Of a stretch of 64,000 nt of DNA, positions 12,099 through 23,611 are shown piece by piece (position 1 is the stretch's first letter; every line of letters starts with the position of its first letter). The position numbers were made by a program, and so were the translations under genes. Below the pieces are notes generated by a model that saw nothing but the letters and a program-made list of their open reading frames with translations, did not search any database and had not been told where the DNA came from. The stretch is taken from the NCBI GenBank assembly GCA_027922465.2, contig BQMF02000026.1:1550001-1614000 (forward strand), given 5' to 3'. The stretch is from Turritopsis dohrnii (Eukaryota; Cnidaria; Hydrozoa; Anthoathecata; Oceaniidae).

Positions 12099-13255
12099 TC
12101 AACAAGCTCCTTGTAAAAGGACAATATTGCCAATGTATTGAAGCCCTTTTGCGACATAGTGGATCGGAGCCACGTTTTTAATCTTCGTGCTATGTGAAAG
12201 AACTAGTTTCGTCAATTTAATTACGTTTCCTATGAGCGCTTTCTCTGTTTTGTCGAATTCGCCAACTTTGTTTTTGATCTCCTCGAAATAAGAAACCGAT
12301 TCGTTTGTAAATATTGTTCGTAAGATCTGGAGCTCTGCAGGTAAAGCCGAAACATCAATGTCATCTTTGTACTCGTTTAATGCCTCCAATTCTTCCTATG
12401 CGGTTCAGATTTGATAGCTTTGATCAGCAACTGCTCGATGGTCGAGAAGAATTGGAAACTTGGCTGTTCAAACCGATCTTTAATTGCCATAATTACGGTA
12501 TCTATAGCTTCAAATATATATACGGTAGTGGCCAGTGGGATGTTCGAGGTGGAATGCTTCGGTGTTTCGTGATGTATTTTCGTGACCCTCACTGCAATTA
12601 CTCACTGCCCAATTATAAAACTGCAAAGTTTTATAATTGGGCTTATGGCGTTTTCTTGGAACAGATGCTTCTTCAACATCAAGTTTTGATGCTTTTACTT
12701 TTACTGACTCAAAAGATAGGTCAAACTCTTGGCTCGTTCGCATACCTTCTAATGTTTAGAAAGTTAGGTTTGCAAGCCTTTGACCATTTAAAGCACTCAT
12801 CTTTTCCTTTTGCAACGTTTTTGACAAATTGTCATTTAAACTGTACAATCTAATGACTCAATAAAAGGCTAAAGAAATAAGAAAATGATTTCATTTGCGA
12901 TTGACAGCCAATGGTACGAGCACGAACGTCCGAGTCCGAGTCCGAGTCTTTCCACTAAGCACACTTTCCACAACTCCTGTAATGCCTCGTATTTTTCAAA
13001 AATTTTGTTAAAACATGACGCTCTTAACAGTCCAACGGGTAGGACATAGCTTGCCTAAGGAAATGGGTTTATCCATTTCTGTTTCAGACATTTCTCCTAC
13101 AACAGTTAGATCCAAGGATGCAAGAATGTTCTCCCGTTTAGGAGAGTATTTGACTAAAACACATATTTCCCCAAGGGTATTCATTGTATTGGATAAACAT
13201 TCGCACGAAGAAATACCACTGAAAAATATTTTGATTATTTTCTTCTTATATTGAA
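12099..13255 (-). pseudogene. hAT (ZMYM-type) transposase remnant
   Basis: Several minus-strand frames line up in order into one decayed protein. 13180-13010 has the NTMNTLGEI run, then SPKRENIL and LGKLCPTRWTVKS; the LCPTRWTVR block is a hallmark of hAT transposases. 12560-12380 has YIFEAIDTVIMAIKDRFEQP, then SFQFFSTIEQLLIKAIK. 12389-12099 continues with the dimerisation region. There, the segment TEKALIGNVIKLTKLVLSHS stands where live hAT proteins end in the SERSFSALRRIK block, which is lost. Multiple frameshifts and an upstream MITE leave no function. Confidence 0.65.
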
Positions 13256-13261
13256 AATATT

Positions 13262-13471
13262 TAGTCAGGGAAAAGTGACTAATTTCAAAATTTAGTCGGG
13301 GAAAAGTGATTAATTTCAAAATTTAGTCGGGGAAAAGTGATTAATTTCAAAATTGAGTCGGGAAAAAGTGACTACTTTCCAAAATTGGTCGGGGAAAAGT
13401 GACTAAAATTTCCTTAGGTGACTAAAAGTTTCCCCGACTTAATTTTTGCCAATTTTGTTTCCCCGATAAGG
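13262..13471. mobile_element. CCTTATCGGGG-family MITE, left end lost, with 31-bp tandem units
   Basis: Five tandem units of about 31 bp built on TTTAGTCGGGGAAAAGTG plus AATTTCAAAA run from 13262 to about 13410, followed by inverted CTTTTCCCCGAC-like sequence. It ends in TTTCCCCGATAAGG|TA at 13471, the same terminus as in the elements at 2102-2299 and 38769-39526. A matching left terminus is not visible. Confidence 0.65.
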
Positions 13472-13473
13472 TA

Positions 13474-14184
13474 TAAGCTTTTAACCATTGTAACATTTTG
13501 AAATTTTTTTTTAGGTCGCAAGTTGTTGCAACCAACCCCGACGTTTTCTTGATGTTTGGTAATGATTGCCTTTGGTTGCGACGCTAGAGAGACCATAAAA
13601 GAACGTTGGGTTAACGTCGTGTGTTTGACATATTCTTATCATACTAGTAACCTCTTTCCTGATCAGCCACAAAACTAAAAGAATTGAAATATATCACCTC
13701 TTCCTCATGAGAGTACAGGTAGCAAATTGAAGAAAAATTTCAAAAAGAAATGTTAGAAATGTTTTTTCTACTGAAATCTCAATTTTGTGAAATAAAAACA
13801 GAAACAATAGTCGCAAAAATAAAACAAAAGTAAGAGAAACAATATAACAGCAACGAAAAAACCGAAAAAGATGAGAACGAAATCAGAAAATCTTTTTTCT
13901 CACTTTCAGCATTATAGATCCGCTGTTTTGTTTCATTTCACGCAGCGGAACAATTAAACAATTAATGAAAGCTAAATGGTCAAACAATGCAAACGTCGCG
14001 AAGAAGATGAGCGTTAATTTCAAACACACAGTTCAAACTGTGCTACAAACACTTGTGCATACGGCATCATATTTGAACAGTTGTTTTTTTTTTAGTTTGT
14101 GTTTGAAGTTCGTTACAAATTCTGGTTGTTTTTATTGCATAATGGTCTGTTGATATTTTAACATGGTCGATCAATCGCGATGTG
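13474..14184. other. Upstream region of the SGNH gene
   Basis: AT-rich. It probably holds the promoter and 5' UTR of the gene starting at 14185. The 62-codon frame at 13965-14153 shows no recognisable domain. No sharp TATA box can be assigned. Confidence 0.35.
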
Positions 14185-16338
14185 ATGTTTTACCGTTCAA
14201 ATATTCCACGAAATGCAGCCTTTATGCTTCTATTGATATCACATTTATTTTTTTCTGGAGAAGGAGGATTACTAGACAAACTGATCCACCAACAGAAACA
14301 GCGATTTACTCGTAACGGGGAAGTCAATAGTACTTCAAATAGCACAGGGACTGTTTTTGACAATACTAGTGATATTATTAATTCTGCGAAAAATGATGCT
14401 ATGCAAATTAAATCAAGCATTGACGGAAAAAGCAAATCGACCATACTAAATATCGAAAACACATCAGACAATGACTACATCCCACTCCGTGAAATAACTG
14501 CTGACACAGATAAAGAGACTTTATATAGGGCAAATGCCTTAATAAAACAAAAACTGGTGAGCAGTAATCAACTTGCTGGTGAAGATCTTGTTGACCATCA
14601 TCATCCAATCGAGCTCAGTCAAAGTGAAATAAGTTCAAATGTGGTTGGGGACGAACCAAGTGTCATTATTAAAGGAGCCAAATTAATCACAAAAGATGAG
14701 GAAAAGACAGGAGAAGGAATTGTGAAAGAAATGAAACCAATACATGTTGAAATTCCACCAGCTCACATCATAGAGAAGTCTATTGATAGCCATGTTTCCG
14801 AAAAGACTCCAAAGTTTTTGACTGCCTTAGTTTCTGAAGAAAGATTGCAATTAGACCATAGACCAAAAATTGACAATGCAAATATTTTGCAGGATGCAAA
14901 TCGAGTTGATGAATCTGACATGGAACGACATCCATTACTTAGGAGCAGTTCAGGAAATGCTTATTATGCACAACAAGAACATCGTAAAAATATCGCACAA
15001 GGCATTGCAAACGCGAATACCTTTCCAAGGTTTGATACATCCAAAGGTGACAAAAATAAGAAGTATGATAGTAAGGCGGTTAGACAAACGTTATACGATT
15101 TAACTAAAAGTTTATTAATTAACGGAAACATTGGAGGTACGATGGTCTACATACCCAAAATTGCAACAGTTTCTCAAGAAAAAAATAATCTAGGTACGTA
15201 TGGTCTCGTAGCGAATAATGAAAAGAACGAAAATATTCAAGCACAGAATAACATGGCTTTGCTTAAAAATGATGCAACTTCCATGTCAGAAAGATTTAAT
15301 TCACCTAATAAAGCCACTTCTGAACAACATATTCTTGATAATACCCACATTGTGAATGAAATAAACGAAGAGCTAAAAGCTTATCACCAAAATCGCTATG
15401 AAAACGAAGTTATGAAGAGTGATCCGAACATTCAATTGCTGAGCGAAAGTGCGCCAATTTATTCACCGATAAATAGTTTCTCTCAAGAGACTTCTCAAAC
15501 TGGAAGAGGAAAAGATTACGAGTCACTTGATGGGAATCACAGAAATACAGCTAATAACCCCCAATCGATTGGATTACTTTCATTAGGATTTGAAAAAACA
15601 CAACCAAGTGGCGCGCAATTCTATTTACCTAATCAAGTAATACATAAAGCTGCTGACAACAGCCAACAAATTCAAGTGGCGGCCAGTAACGTACAATTAC
15701 CAAGGATAAATAACACACGATTTCCATATACAAAAATTCGCATATTGTGTATAGGCGATTCCTTGACTTCCGGTTACTATGGCGACAGGCATGTTTACCA
15801 TCCGTATAGTATCATGTTAGGATTTTTATTAAATAACAACATTGCAGATGAGTTTGAATTGATAACAAAAGGCGTTGGTGGAGAAAAAGTTCATCAAATG
15901 TACGAAAGGCTAAAATTGTACTTAATGACGGAGAAACCGTTAGATTTAGTAATCATATTAGGAGGATTAAATGACCTCATCAAACTAGACCTCAGGGTGG
16001 ACATATACAATGAAATTGTCAGTTTACACGAACTTTGTCATTCATATGGTGTTTCAACTGTCAGTATGACCATACCAGAAACCCATATGCCATTAAGTCG
16101 CCAGGTCTATGCCAATTATGATCAATTTTTAGTGGTATGGGGTAGCCTTAATGAACGAATACGGAACTATGTTTCCAATTGGACTATACCATGTGATTTA
16201 TCAAGAAAATTTCCGTTAGCTTCCTTAAGTGACGAAGAAAAACATGCTTGGTGGTCAGAAGATTTTATCCACCCAACCATAGAAGGTTACAACCAAATTG
16301 GCAGAATTGTATATGGCTGCATTGTATCTATATTGTAA
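14185..16338 (+). CDS. Secreted SGNH/GDSL-type hydrolase with long disordered N-terminus
   Basis: An intact single exon of 717 residues. The first ATG in frame is at 14185. Residues 10-27 (NAAFMLLLISHLFFS) form a signal peptide, so the product is probably secreted or enters the ER. Residues 30-505 are polar, rich in Asn, Ser, Lys, Gln and Glu, with no visible fold. The C-terminal 210 residues are an SGNH hydrolase domain: block I IGDSLTSG with nucleophile Ser526, an oxyanion Gly in GVGGEKV, block III GGLND with Asn596, and block V DFIHP with Asp693 and His696. The family cleaves ester bonds in lipids, acylated sugars or similar; the substrate cannot be told. It has no visible intron, unlike a typical large animal gene. 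It is the only clearly intact host-like gene here. Confidence 0.88.
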   Translation: MFYRSNIPRNAAFMLLLISHLFFSGEGGLLDKLIHQQKQRFTRNGEVNSTSNSTGTVFDNTSDIINSAKNDAMQIKSSIDGKSKSTILNIENTSDNDYIPLREITADTDKETLYRANALIKQKLVSSNQLAGEDLVDHHHPIELSQSEISSNVVGDEPSVIIKGAKLITKDEEKTGEGIVKEMKPIHVEIPPAHIIEKSIDSHVSEKTPKFLTALVSEERLQLDHRPKIDNANILQDANRVDESDMERHPLLRSSSGNAYYAQQEHRKNIAQGIANANTFPRFDTSKGDKNKKYDSKAVRQTLYDLTKSLLINGNIGGTMVYIPKIATVSQEKNNLGTYGLVANNEKNENIQAQNNMALLKNDATSMSERFNSPNKATSEQHILDNTHIVNEINEELKAYHQNRYENEVMKSDPNIQLLSESAPIYSPINSFSQETSQTGRGKDYESLDGNHRNTANNPQSIGLLSLGFEKTQPSGAQFYLPNQVIHKAADNSQQIQVAASNVQLPRINNTRFPYTKIRILCIGDSLTSGYYGDRHVYHPYSIMLGFLLNNNIADEFELITKGVGGEKVHQMYERLKLYLMTEKPLDLVIILGGLNDLIKLDLRVDIYNEIVSLHELCHSYGVSTVSMTIPETHMPLSRQVYANYDQFLVVWGSLNERIRNYVSNWTIPCDLSRKFPLASLSDEEKHAWWSEDFIHPTIEGYNQIGRIVYGCIVSIL

Positions 16339-16475
16339 AAATAGTAGAATCCACTGTATCTAGTATAACTGTTCGCAATACATTCGTACTCTTACTTCTC
16401 AACAGCGAAAAAAATGAGTAATGCACATGTCTTACGAATTCTCTGAAAGTTAATGTAAGAAATTAATATGTATAA

Positions 16476-16481
16476 AATAAA
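16476..16481 (+). promoter_or_regulatory. Polyadenylation signal of the SGNH gene
   Basis: AATAAA lies about 138 bases after the stop codon at 16338. This gives a plausible short 3' UTR and supports the view that the intronless gene is expressed. Confidence 0.6.
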
Positions 16482-16489
16482 AAACGATT

Positions 16490-17030
16490 TGAATTATATC
16501 TGAAAATTAACACTAACAAGACGCCAGAGATGGCGTGAAGAGATGGCGTGAAGATCAGCGCATTTGACAAACAGGGTCGTGTATAAACGTCTCAAATCTT
16601 TGAGTTGAAACTCTCTTACTGGTCTCGTTTCTAAATAACCAATATTAAACAATAGGAAGGATCTTTCATTAATTCTTACTTCAAGGAGGGTTGGTAATTA
16701 TCAAAAAGTGATGTCTGTTTTCACTTTTAAGTTAACCGCAAATTAAGTTCTCGCGAACTTTTGTTCATCTGAATATATTCGAATAATTCAATTTCCGCGA
16801 AATGTAGTTCCTATTTCTGGAAAACAAACATTCCGAAATCCGAGCTCTTTTTCCGAAAACTGTTCCGAAAACTGTTACGGAAATACAATGTGTGAACCAA
16901 ATAATTTCATATTCAGTGTTGGTCAAGTGGCATTAACTCATTGAAAGTTAATATCAATTCATCAGTGTTGGTCAATGAAGCCTCAGTAACCTCCAACAGT
17001 AATTTCCTTTGATGATATGTGTTTAAGGAA
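16490..17030. other. Noncoding stretch with a possible old Helentron-like end
   Basis: At 16517-16540 TAACAAGACGCCAGAGATGG resembles the minus-strand 3' end of the Helentron-like family (TAACAAGAGCCAGATGGCG), with GATGGCGTGAAGA repeated in tandem. No matching other end was found. The rest shows nothing. Confidence 0.3.
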
Positions 17031-17033
17031 TAA

Positions 17034-18017
17034 CAAGAGCCAGATGGCGCAAAACGGTAGCAGCAAAAGTACTTGCCACAAGAATATTTTTAAATTTGAA
17101 ATTTTACTTAAAGTTCTTAAACATTCTGTAAACGCTATGTCTTGAGATATCTTACTGGTGGAAAACAGGCATAAACGATAATATAATGTTTAAAATTACT
17201 AACTCGTGTAAATAGGGTCTAATCGTAACACACCACAGTTTAATTTATTAGAAGACAAAATAATTATACATGCATGAGCTGTGTTATTAACGTACGTTTT
17301 TTTATAAAGGCCGGTTTTCAGTTCATTCGCTACGGTCGCGCGACTGAGCGAACAGCTTTTTCATTCGCTCAGTAGTTCAAATGATTTGAACTACCAGGCG
17401 AATGAGATTGCGTCAGCCAATCAAAAATCAGATCTCTCATTCGCGCGACCACAGCGAATGAACTGAAAACCGGCCTTAAGAGCTTATGTAGAAAAAAAAC
17501 GCGTTTCTTCGAAAAAAAAATTTTGTTTTGAATTATAATTTTTTGAAACCGAAAATGAATTCAAACAAATAACTGCCTTTTTTTAACTCGATTTTTGAAA
17601 ACCTTGATGTTCAAAGACATAACAGATAGATAACAAAGGTAGAAAGTAATAAGAAAGTCTGATCTGTGCATTACTGACATGAAAAACATATCTATTTTCA
17701 AGTGCCAAAGTACATTGATTCAGTACCATAAGTAACTAAAAGTCCCAGTTTTATGTAGACCTATTTGATTAATATCCATTCCTTCATCAATTAAGTGATA
17801 AAATATCAAAGAAAATGTATTTTAAATGTATATGATTGAAAACCTTCGAAAATTCAAAAGGCTGCGTTCGTTCATTAGAATGTATATTGAGTTTTTAGTG
17901 GGGACTCGCAGACTCTAAATCGCAGACTAATTGCCATTTCGGCCGAAGGAGGAGAAGGAGTAGTAGTAGTAGTAGTCCAAGGGTGTTTTAATACGGTATT
18001 CGCTATCGCTGCTACCG
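17034..18017 (-). mobile_element. Non-autonomous Helentron-like element, copy 1
   Basis: On the minus strand it starts ACGGTAGCAGCGATAGCGAA, forms a hairpin with TACCGTATTAAAACACCC (the same 5' end as the protein-coding copies at 6128 and 20306), and ends GCTGCTACCGTTTTGCGCCA, then TCTGGCTCTTG. The last palindrome is GCCATCTGGC. It is collinear with 58685-59487 except for the MITE at 17308-17476. TAA occurs at both edges, which can be read as a 3-bp target duplication or as insertion without duplication at T/T. It contains AG-rich tracts near the 5' end and no coding frame. Confidence 0.75.
17308..17476. mobile_element. Harbinger-like MITE nested in the Helentron-like element
   Basis: A 169-bp element. 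AGGCCGGTTTTCAGTTCATT at the left is matched by AATGAACTGAAAACCGGCCT at the right, a perfect inverted repeat of at least 20 bp, followed inward by TCGCGCGA on both sides. TAA flanks it at 17305-17307 and 17477-17479. A 3-bp TWA duplication with GG-starting ends fits PIF/Harbinger MITEs. The related element at 58685-59487 lacks it, so it inserted after the two copies separated. Confidence 0.82.
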
Positions 18018-18020
18018 TAA

Positions 18021-19128
18021 TAATGGAGTCTGATTTTGTTTCTCACGTTATGATTTTTCTTTATATAACAAAATATATAACAAAAACCGATAATCAAGAT
18101 TCCTTCATAATAAAGTTGGCCAGAAACATGGTTTCCTAAGCATAAATATCATTTTCATTTTATGCACAACTTTTCATAACAACAAGGAAGCAATTTTAAC
18201 AGAAAATTATTATCAACATCTAAAAAACAAACATAACCTTCATTGTATAGAAGATTTCATGGTGGTTAAATCTTCACAAGAAATCTTTTCTTAGAGAGAC
18301 GTTGGAAAGGGTTATACAATGTTTTGGTGAAAGATTTAATGCTTTTTGTCCAACAATATTTTTTAAAAGCATTCAGAATAAATCCCCCAATGTTAGAGGA
18401 ATAACCTTTTTGGATTTCACCCTTCATAAAGAAATCTTGAATATTTTGTTTTATTGACGTTCGCATATTAATAACACACATTACTCAAATATGATTGGCT
18501 GTTATAAAATTCAACAAAAGAGAGAGAAAAAATGCGCGCGCTGTTCCGTACGATGATATTTCGTGTACGAAGATGGGTCCTTTTTTTCAAATGGAAATAT
18601 GGCTGCTGTCGTACATGTTTGGTCACGATTGCACAAGGCTGATATCATTCCAAAAGTGATCGTTTTAGTTATGGAATCAATTTTAATTCAGCATTCTGCT
18701 CATGTTCAAGTTCTGTATATATAATATAAATTTTATTGTAATTCCCTTTTATAAAGGTTACAGGGAACATGTATATACACGCTTTTTTTTATAAGAACCA
18801 GCAAAATCTGACCTGAGGTGAGGCTGGCTGTTCTTACTTTTTGAGCCTTTTTCAGCCTGATTTATTCCTATGTTCTTAGTTTTAAGACATAGTTTCATAT
18901 TTCAGCCTGATTTTGTTCCTATTTTATGAACTTCCTGTAAAAATAGATATGAGTATGCAAGGTGAAAAAAAATCAAGCATTTGGCAGTGAGAGAATTCGC
19001 ATCATGAGTTGTTACTTATACTTGTGATACTTGTGAAGGATTTAGTAATGTCTTTACACATCCAACCTGGTAGGTATATCATTGTTTTGATATGCTTATC
19101 TTTTGGGTAAAATGAACTTTAGGCTGTC
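18021..19128. other. Noncoding stretch, nothing recognised
   Basis: The sequence has a repeated TTTCAGCCTGATTT at 18849 and 18901. No supported gene, and the minus frame at 18266-18481 shows no motif. Confidence 0.35.
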
Positions 19129-19129
19129 G

Positions 19130-19341
19130 TAGGCATATTTCCAAGCACTTTTCTACTATAACGGTAGTATTAAGGATTGATTGCTATAGCTATATATTCA
19201 GTTTCATCCTTCTCGCAGGAGTTCTGCAGAATAATAGCAAAGTAATTACCCAACTATATACCTGGACCCCTGCAAACTGCTTTTAAACTCAATCTTCCAA
19301 AAAAAAACGGTAGTAGCTGAAAGTGCTTGGAAATATGCCAG
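19130..19341. mobile_element. MITE with GGCATATTTCCAAGCACTTT ends
   Basis: GGCATATTTCCAAGCACTTT at 19132 is matched by the inverse AAGTGCTTGGAAATATGCC ending near 19339. The pairing extends inward through a diverged CTACTA...ACGGTAGTAG stretch. It is about 210 bp and noncoding. The target duplication is unclear. Confidence 0.7.
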
Positions 19342-20305
19342 CTGTAATGCAGATCCGCAGCCAGAAGGAAACAATATGAATTTATCTCTTGGAGAAATCA
19401 ATAAGAACTTTCTATTTCAATTGACCAGACTTATCATGTCAATTATATGTCACAGACCTGATGATTTATGATAGACTCCATTTTGATCATTTTTTTATTT
19501 TTACTTTCACTTACTGTTAGCCCATGTTAAATTGTGAATGTTCCACACAGGATTGTTTTTAGAGTGGTACAATGCATTATTCACTGGTGTAAAACCTGTA
19601 CTACTAGTTCTGCTGATAACCATAAGTTTTTCTGCACATTTGTTTTTGTTCTGATGTTATGACTAATAATGTGTATGAGTAGTGATGACAGTTACATTTA
19701 ACAGTTAACTTGCATTTTGTGTTATTTGTTATTCCCTGGTATCATTTCTATCTTGTAGACAACTACATAAACTCATCCACTTACATTAAACCCATAAAGA
19801 GACATGTGACAAACTGCTCTAAAGATATTTTAAGGTAAGTTACAATATCTTGTGTAAATAGATTTGATGCACTGAAGTCTTGTTAGTCTTTTGAATGCCT
19901 CTTGATCTTGAGCCTACCTAGGATGCCTTTTTTGCTTTTTAAATTCCAATTCTATTATCCATATCTTGTTATTTTACACTTTTATGAATTAAACATTAAT
20001 GCCTTTCGATGTGCCTGATATAAGAGATTCTACTGACTGGCCCACACAATTTAAACGATTATGCAAAGATTTCTACTAAAGACCAGGTTGATGCTGTTGA
20101 GGATTATGACGACCCTTTGAAAGACTTGGAATCGTATCTGCTCCTTTACGGGAAATCAATCCAGGCTTGGTTTCTCAGAGATATGTAAAAAAGAAAGATA
20201 AACAACTCGTTTGAATTTGAATTTAAATTGTTAATCCTTTTGTTTCGCGCTTCTATTCAACGCCATCCGTGTCCACAGTTCCAGACTCTTTTTGTTTTGC
20301 GAATA
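19342..20305. other. Mostly noncoding, one possible coding scrap
   Basis: At about 20064-20215 a short open stretch reads STKDQVDAVEDYDDPLKDLE and onward. It looks coding-like but is not assignable. The remainder shows nothing. Confidence 0.3.
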
Positions 20306-20791
20306 ATTACGGTATAGCTGCGAAGCGAAAATACGTCCTCGCGTTTTTTCTATCTCCGTGAAGTTTACAATTTTATTGTGGCTCGAATATAAGAGGTTGA
20401 AAAATATGAACGTTTTTTGATATTTTCATTTTTTATATAACTCTTTCTCCTTTTTACTTTTGAAAAAGATAGCAGCAATACCACTTGGGATGCATGGTCG
20501 TATTATTTCTATGATTTCAAACACACAAACAAGTAACAGATGTACTTTTGATATTAGAGAGATGGTAGAAGTCTATGCTCTCCATACTACAAAATTTCAT
20601 TATTCTAAAGTTATCTTTCGTCGTATGAAAGTTCACAACAATTTTACTAAAAGTTCCCCTTTTTGTTTTATTAGAGTAAACACACTTTCATCCAGAAGAG
20701 AGAAAGGTTGAAACGATGTATAATAGTGCTAGGTCAGATAGATAGCCCAGAGATAAAGCCAAGCCAAGAGAACTTAAGCCTGTTGTAAATA

Positions 20792-21200
20792 GGGACCTTA
20801 CGAAACTACGACGGCAACGAAGACGACGACGTACAAGATATTCATCTTCAATAAACCACAAAGCAGCAGAAATTGTACACTTGTGTTAAGAAGTTTGTTT
20901 ATAATGTTTATGAAGTGTGTTTCTTGAACTTACAGAGACAGAATCATGAAGTAACCAAGAAAAATTTATCCGAAGTACTGCTATTCTCACGTCTTCGTTT
21001 TCAGTACGACTTCAAAATATTACTTTTCACGTTGTGTGTAGAACGTGCAAATCTGATAATGATATTAGTATAATTAAAAGCATTTCCCAATAGTATAGTG
21101 TGAAATGGACTACTATTCTAAAGCAAATCTTGAAGTAAAGTGAATCTTTTGTTTGCCTCACGTCGTCGTCCACGTTGCCGTCATAGTTTCGTAAGGTCCC
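20792..21200. mobile_element. 409-bp MITE nested in Helentron copy B
   Basis: The termini GGGACCTTACGAAACTACGA and the inverse ending TAGTTTCGTAAGGTCCC form an inverted repeat that extends through CGGCAACG/CGTTGCCG. TA lies on both sides (20790-20791 and 21201-21202). The collinear stretch of copy A (around 6655) is uninterrupted and supplies the empty site. The 66-codon frame inside shows no known domain. Confidence 0.88.
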
Positions 21201-22484
21201 TAATATTTTGCTGTGATGACGTTATTTGCAAAGATTACACAAGGTTCTTTTCATCATGGAAATGGCAAATTTGGGGAAATTGCAGGAAAGCAATGCACTT
21301 GCTGCTCATTATTTTCAGTTGCTTTTTGCATTATTTAAAAACCCAGGCCATTGGGACTCCTTTGATCTTGATTTTATCTTAGACAATGATAGAAGCAAAA
21401 TCTATAATAGGAATTTAAATAAATTAACCTATTTTGATGTTTTCTCAACTCCCTCGCGAAGTATCCATTGTTGATTCAACAATTTCTGTTAATTTTTTAG
21501 AAAACAAATATGGTTTTTTGTGTGGAAATAGTGTTTGTGGTGCACTAATAGACAAAAATTTACCACTTGATTGTGACGGATTTCTTCTTATCATAAAAGG
21601 GCTATGTATCTCAGTTACATGGAACAAGAGATGTTTCTTTTTGTTTGATTCACATAGTAGAAATGCAAACGGTGAGACGTGTCCAGATGGTACTGCTGTA
21701 TTAGTGAAATTCAATTCTAGAAAGAACTTTGGAAATGTTTGTAATTGGAAACTACTTGGATAAAAGTGATACAAATGTGCCTTTTGAAATTCAATATGTT
21801 AAGATAGTCCAGCAAGATGAACTTTCAAAGAAATATTACAAATTTCGAGAGAAAGCTCGCACATCAACTGACGCAGAAAAAGAAAAACGAAGACTATATA
21901 TATAAGTGCCGTAAACGCAGAGCTTCTGCACCGAAGGAAAAGTATTGTAAATTCATCTCTACTGAAAAAGAGGACTATCAAGGAGTTACCAGTAACCAAG
22001 CTGAAAAAGTAAGTATTGCTTCTCAAATAGTTTATTCATCAAGAATATCTGCATTCAAGTCTGCTGTAATGGAAGGTCCATATTACATTTGCATATGTCT
22101 TTATAAAAGAACAGTCAAAGTTTTTAAAGCTAATAAATATGAACTACAATTTCTGGATTTATATTCAATGATAAGAAGCTTTGATTCTTGCTATTACATA
22201 TGTTTGACATGTGATCAGCACCTCTCTAAAAAGAAGGTTCCATGTTTGGAACAAACTAGGACTTGAATTACCTCAAGAATTGGAGTCATTAAATCGTCTT
22301 GAAAAAATTTTGATTTCTAAACGTATTCTTTTAAAAAAAATTTCAATAATGCCAAAAGGCCAGCAACCTAAGATAAAAGGCTCTGTATGTAATATTCCCC
22401 TTCAAGTTGATGCAGTCACTAATTGTTTACCAAGAGGGGCTGATGATAGTGAGATATTGTTTGTAAAATTGAAACGAAAGTTAA

Positions 22485-23611
22485 AGGGGCATTGGCCGGC
22501 TTAAAACAATAGAATTTGAGTTACTCTTGGTTATTCAAATCTGCCATGTGATTTGAGGATTAAAAAATTAGAATGATCGAGACAACTTGTAAACATCATG
22601 GCGAAGAGGACGGAAGATTTTCATTGCTGTCAGAATTATTTTTTTCGATGTCTTGTCTATGGTTTTGATTTTGAGTTATTTCATGAGAACTTATTTTGCT
22701 TATTTTGCTCTCTAGAAAACCAAAACAAAATGTAAAGGAAAATCCATTTGCTTTTTGGCAATCCACAGAAAAATATATCCCAAGAACATTACTGGCATGA
22801 ATTCAATTGCAAGCTATACAATTTTTGAATCTACTTTGACATATTCGTACACTGTAGCTGGAATAAGTTTCAACATTTAACACTGTATAAGGAAACAATT
22901 TGTTTTTAAATAGTTTTTCTCTCCTTAATCTTCATTACGCTTACTTTTTTTCTGTTTCCAAAATTTTAATAAAAACACAAATCTTGATTTTGTCAGAATG
23001 ACATATCTGGTATTTCTGCCTCCTGGAGTCACTTCTGTGGCTGATCAATTTTTCGTGTTTATACATTAGTTGCATCTGGATAATCATTGGAAATAACTTT
23101 TGTTTTTTATTAAACATATGAAATTGTATTTGTTTGTTTTTGTCATTTTTCCGCATTTGATTGCTTACTGGATCTGTCTTTCGGTTCATTCGCATGTATG
23201 ATTTCTGATTTGGCCATAGCATCATGAAGAAAGAAGAACACTGATTCAATCTGAGAAAAAACATTATTTGGCAAATTGAGCTGTTGTTGTTATCTTGTCT
23301 CTTCCCGTCCCCACTACGTTCTTATATAGGAAGGAACAGAATTAAAAAAGTATCAAAAATCGAAGTTTAATGCTTGTGTAAAATATTATTTCTGTCTTCA
23401 CATTGAATGATATGTCACAAGATACATGTGCCAGGTGTATTTCTATTATTAAAAGCCACGTGTTTCTATTATTTTGTTATTTTATTTTCTCACTTCACAG
23501 TTCAGTAAACGATGTTCAAAGCGATCGCGATCTTCGCGCCATATTTGTTTTGATTTTGATTGTTTTGATCACGTGAGAATAATATTTACATTTAAGCCGG
23601 CCAATGCCCCT
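22485..23611. mobile_element. 1.13-kb TTAA element nested in the DUF6570 frame
   Basis: AGGGGCATTGGCCGGCTTAA at the left is matched by TTAAGCCGGCCAATGCCCCT at the right, a perfect 20-bp inverted repeat. TTAA flanks it at 22481-22484 and 23612-23615. TTAA duplication points to a piggyBac- or Kolobok-type transposase. If one TTAA copy and the element are removed, the host frame runs on without a shift from KRKL into MFRGYVYF. The minus-strand frame inside (22941-23264) has no recognisable transposase motif, so the element is non-autonomous or deeply decayed. Confidence 0.88.

Noticed and set aside
12314..12853. 179-codon + strand frame
   Set aside because: It lies opposite the decayed hAT transposase, whose minus-strand frames show family motifs. 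This one shows none.
13965..14153. 62-codon + frame upstream of the SGNH gene
   Set aside because: It is AT-driven, with no motif and no link by splice sites to the gene.
16517..16560. Possible Helentron-like 3' end at 16.5 kb
   Set aside because: Only about 20 bases resemble the family and no other end is found; not called as an element.
20873..21073. 66-codon + frame inside the 409-bp MITE
   Set aside because: The host segment is a non-autonomous MITE, and the frame has no transposase motif.
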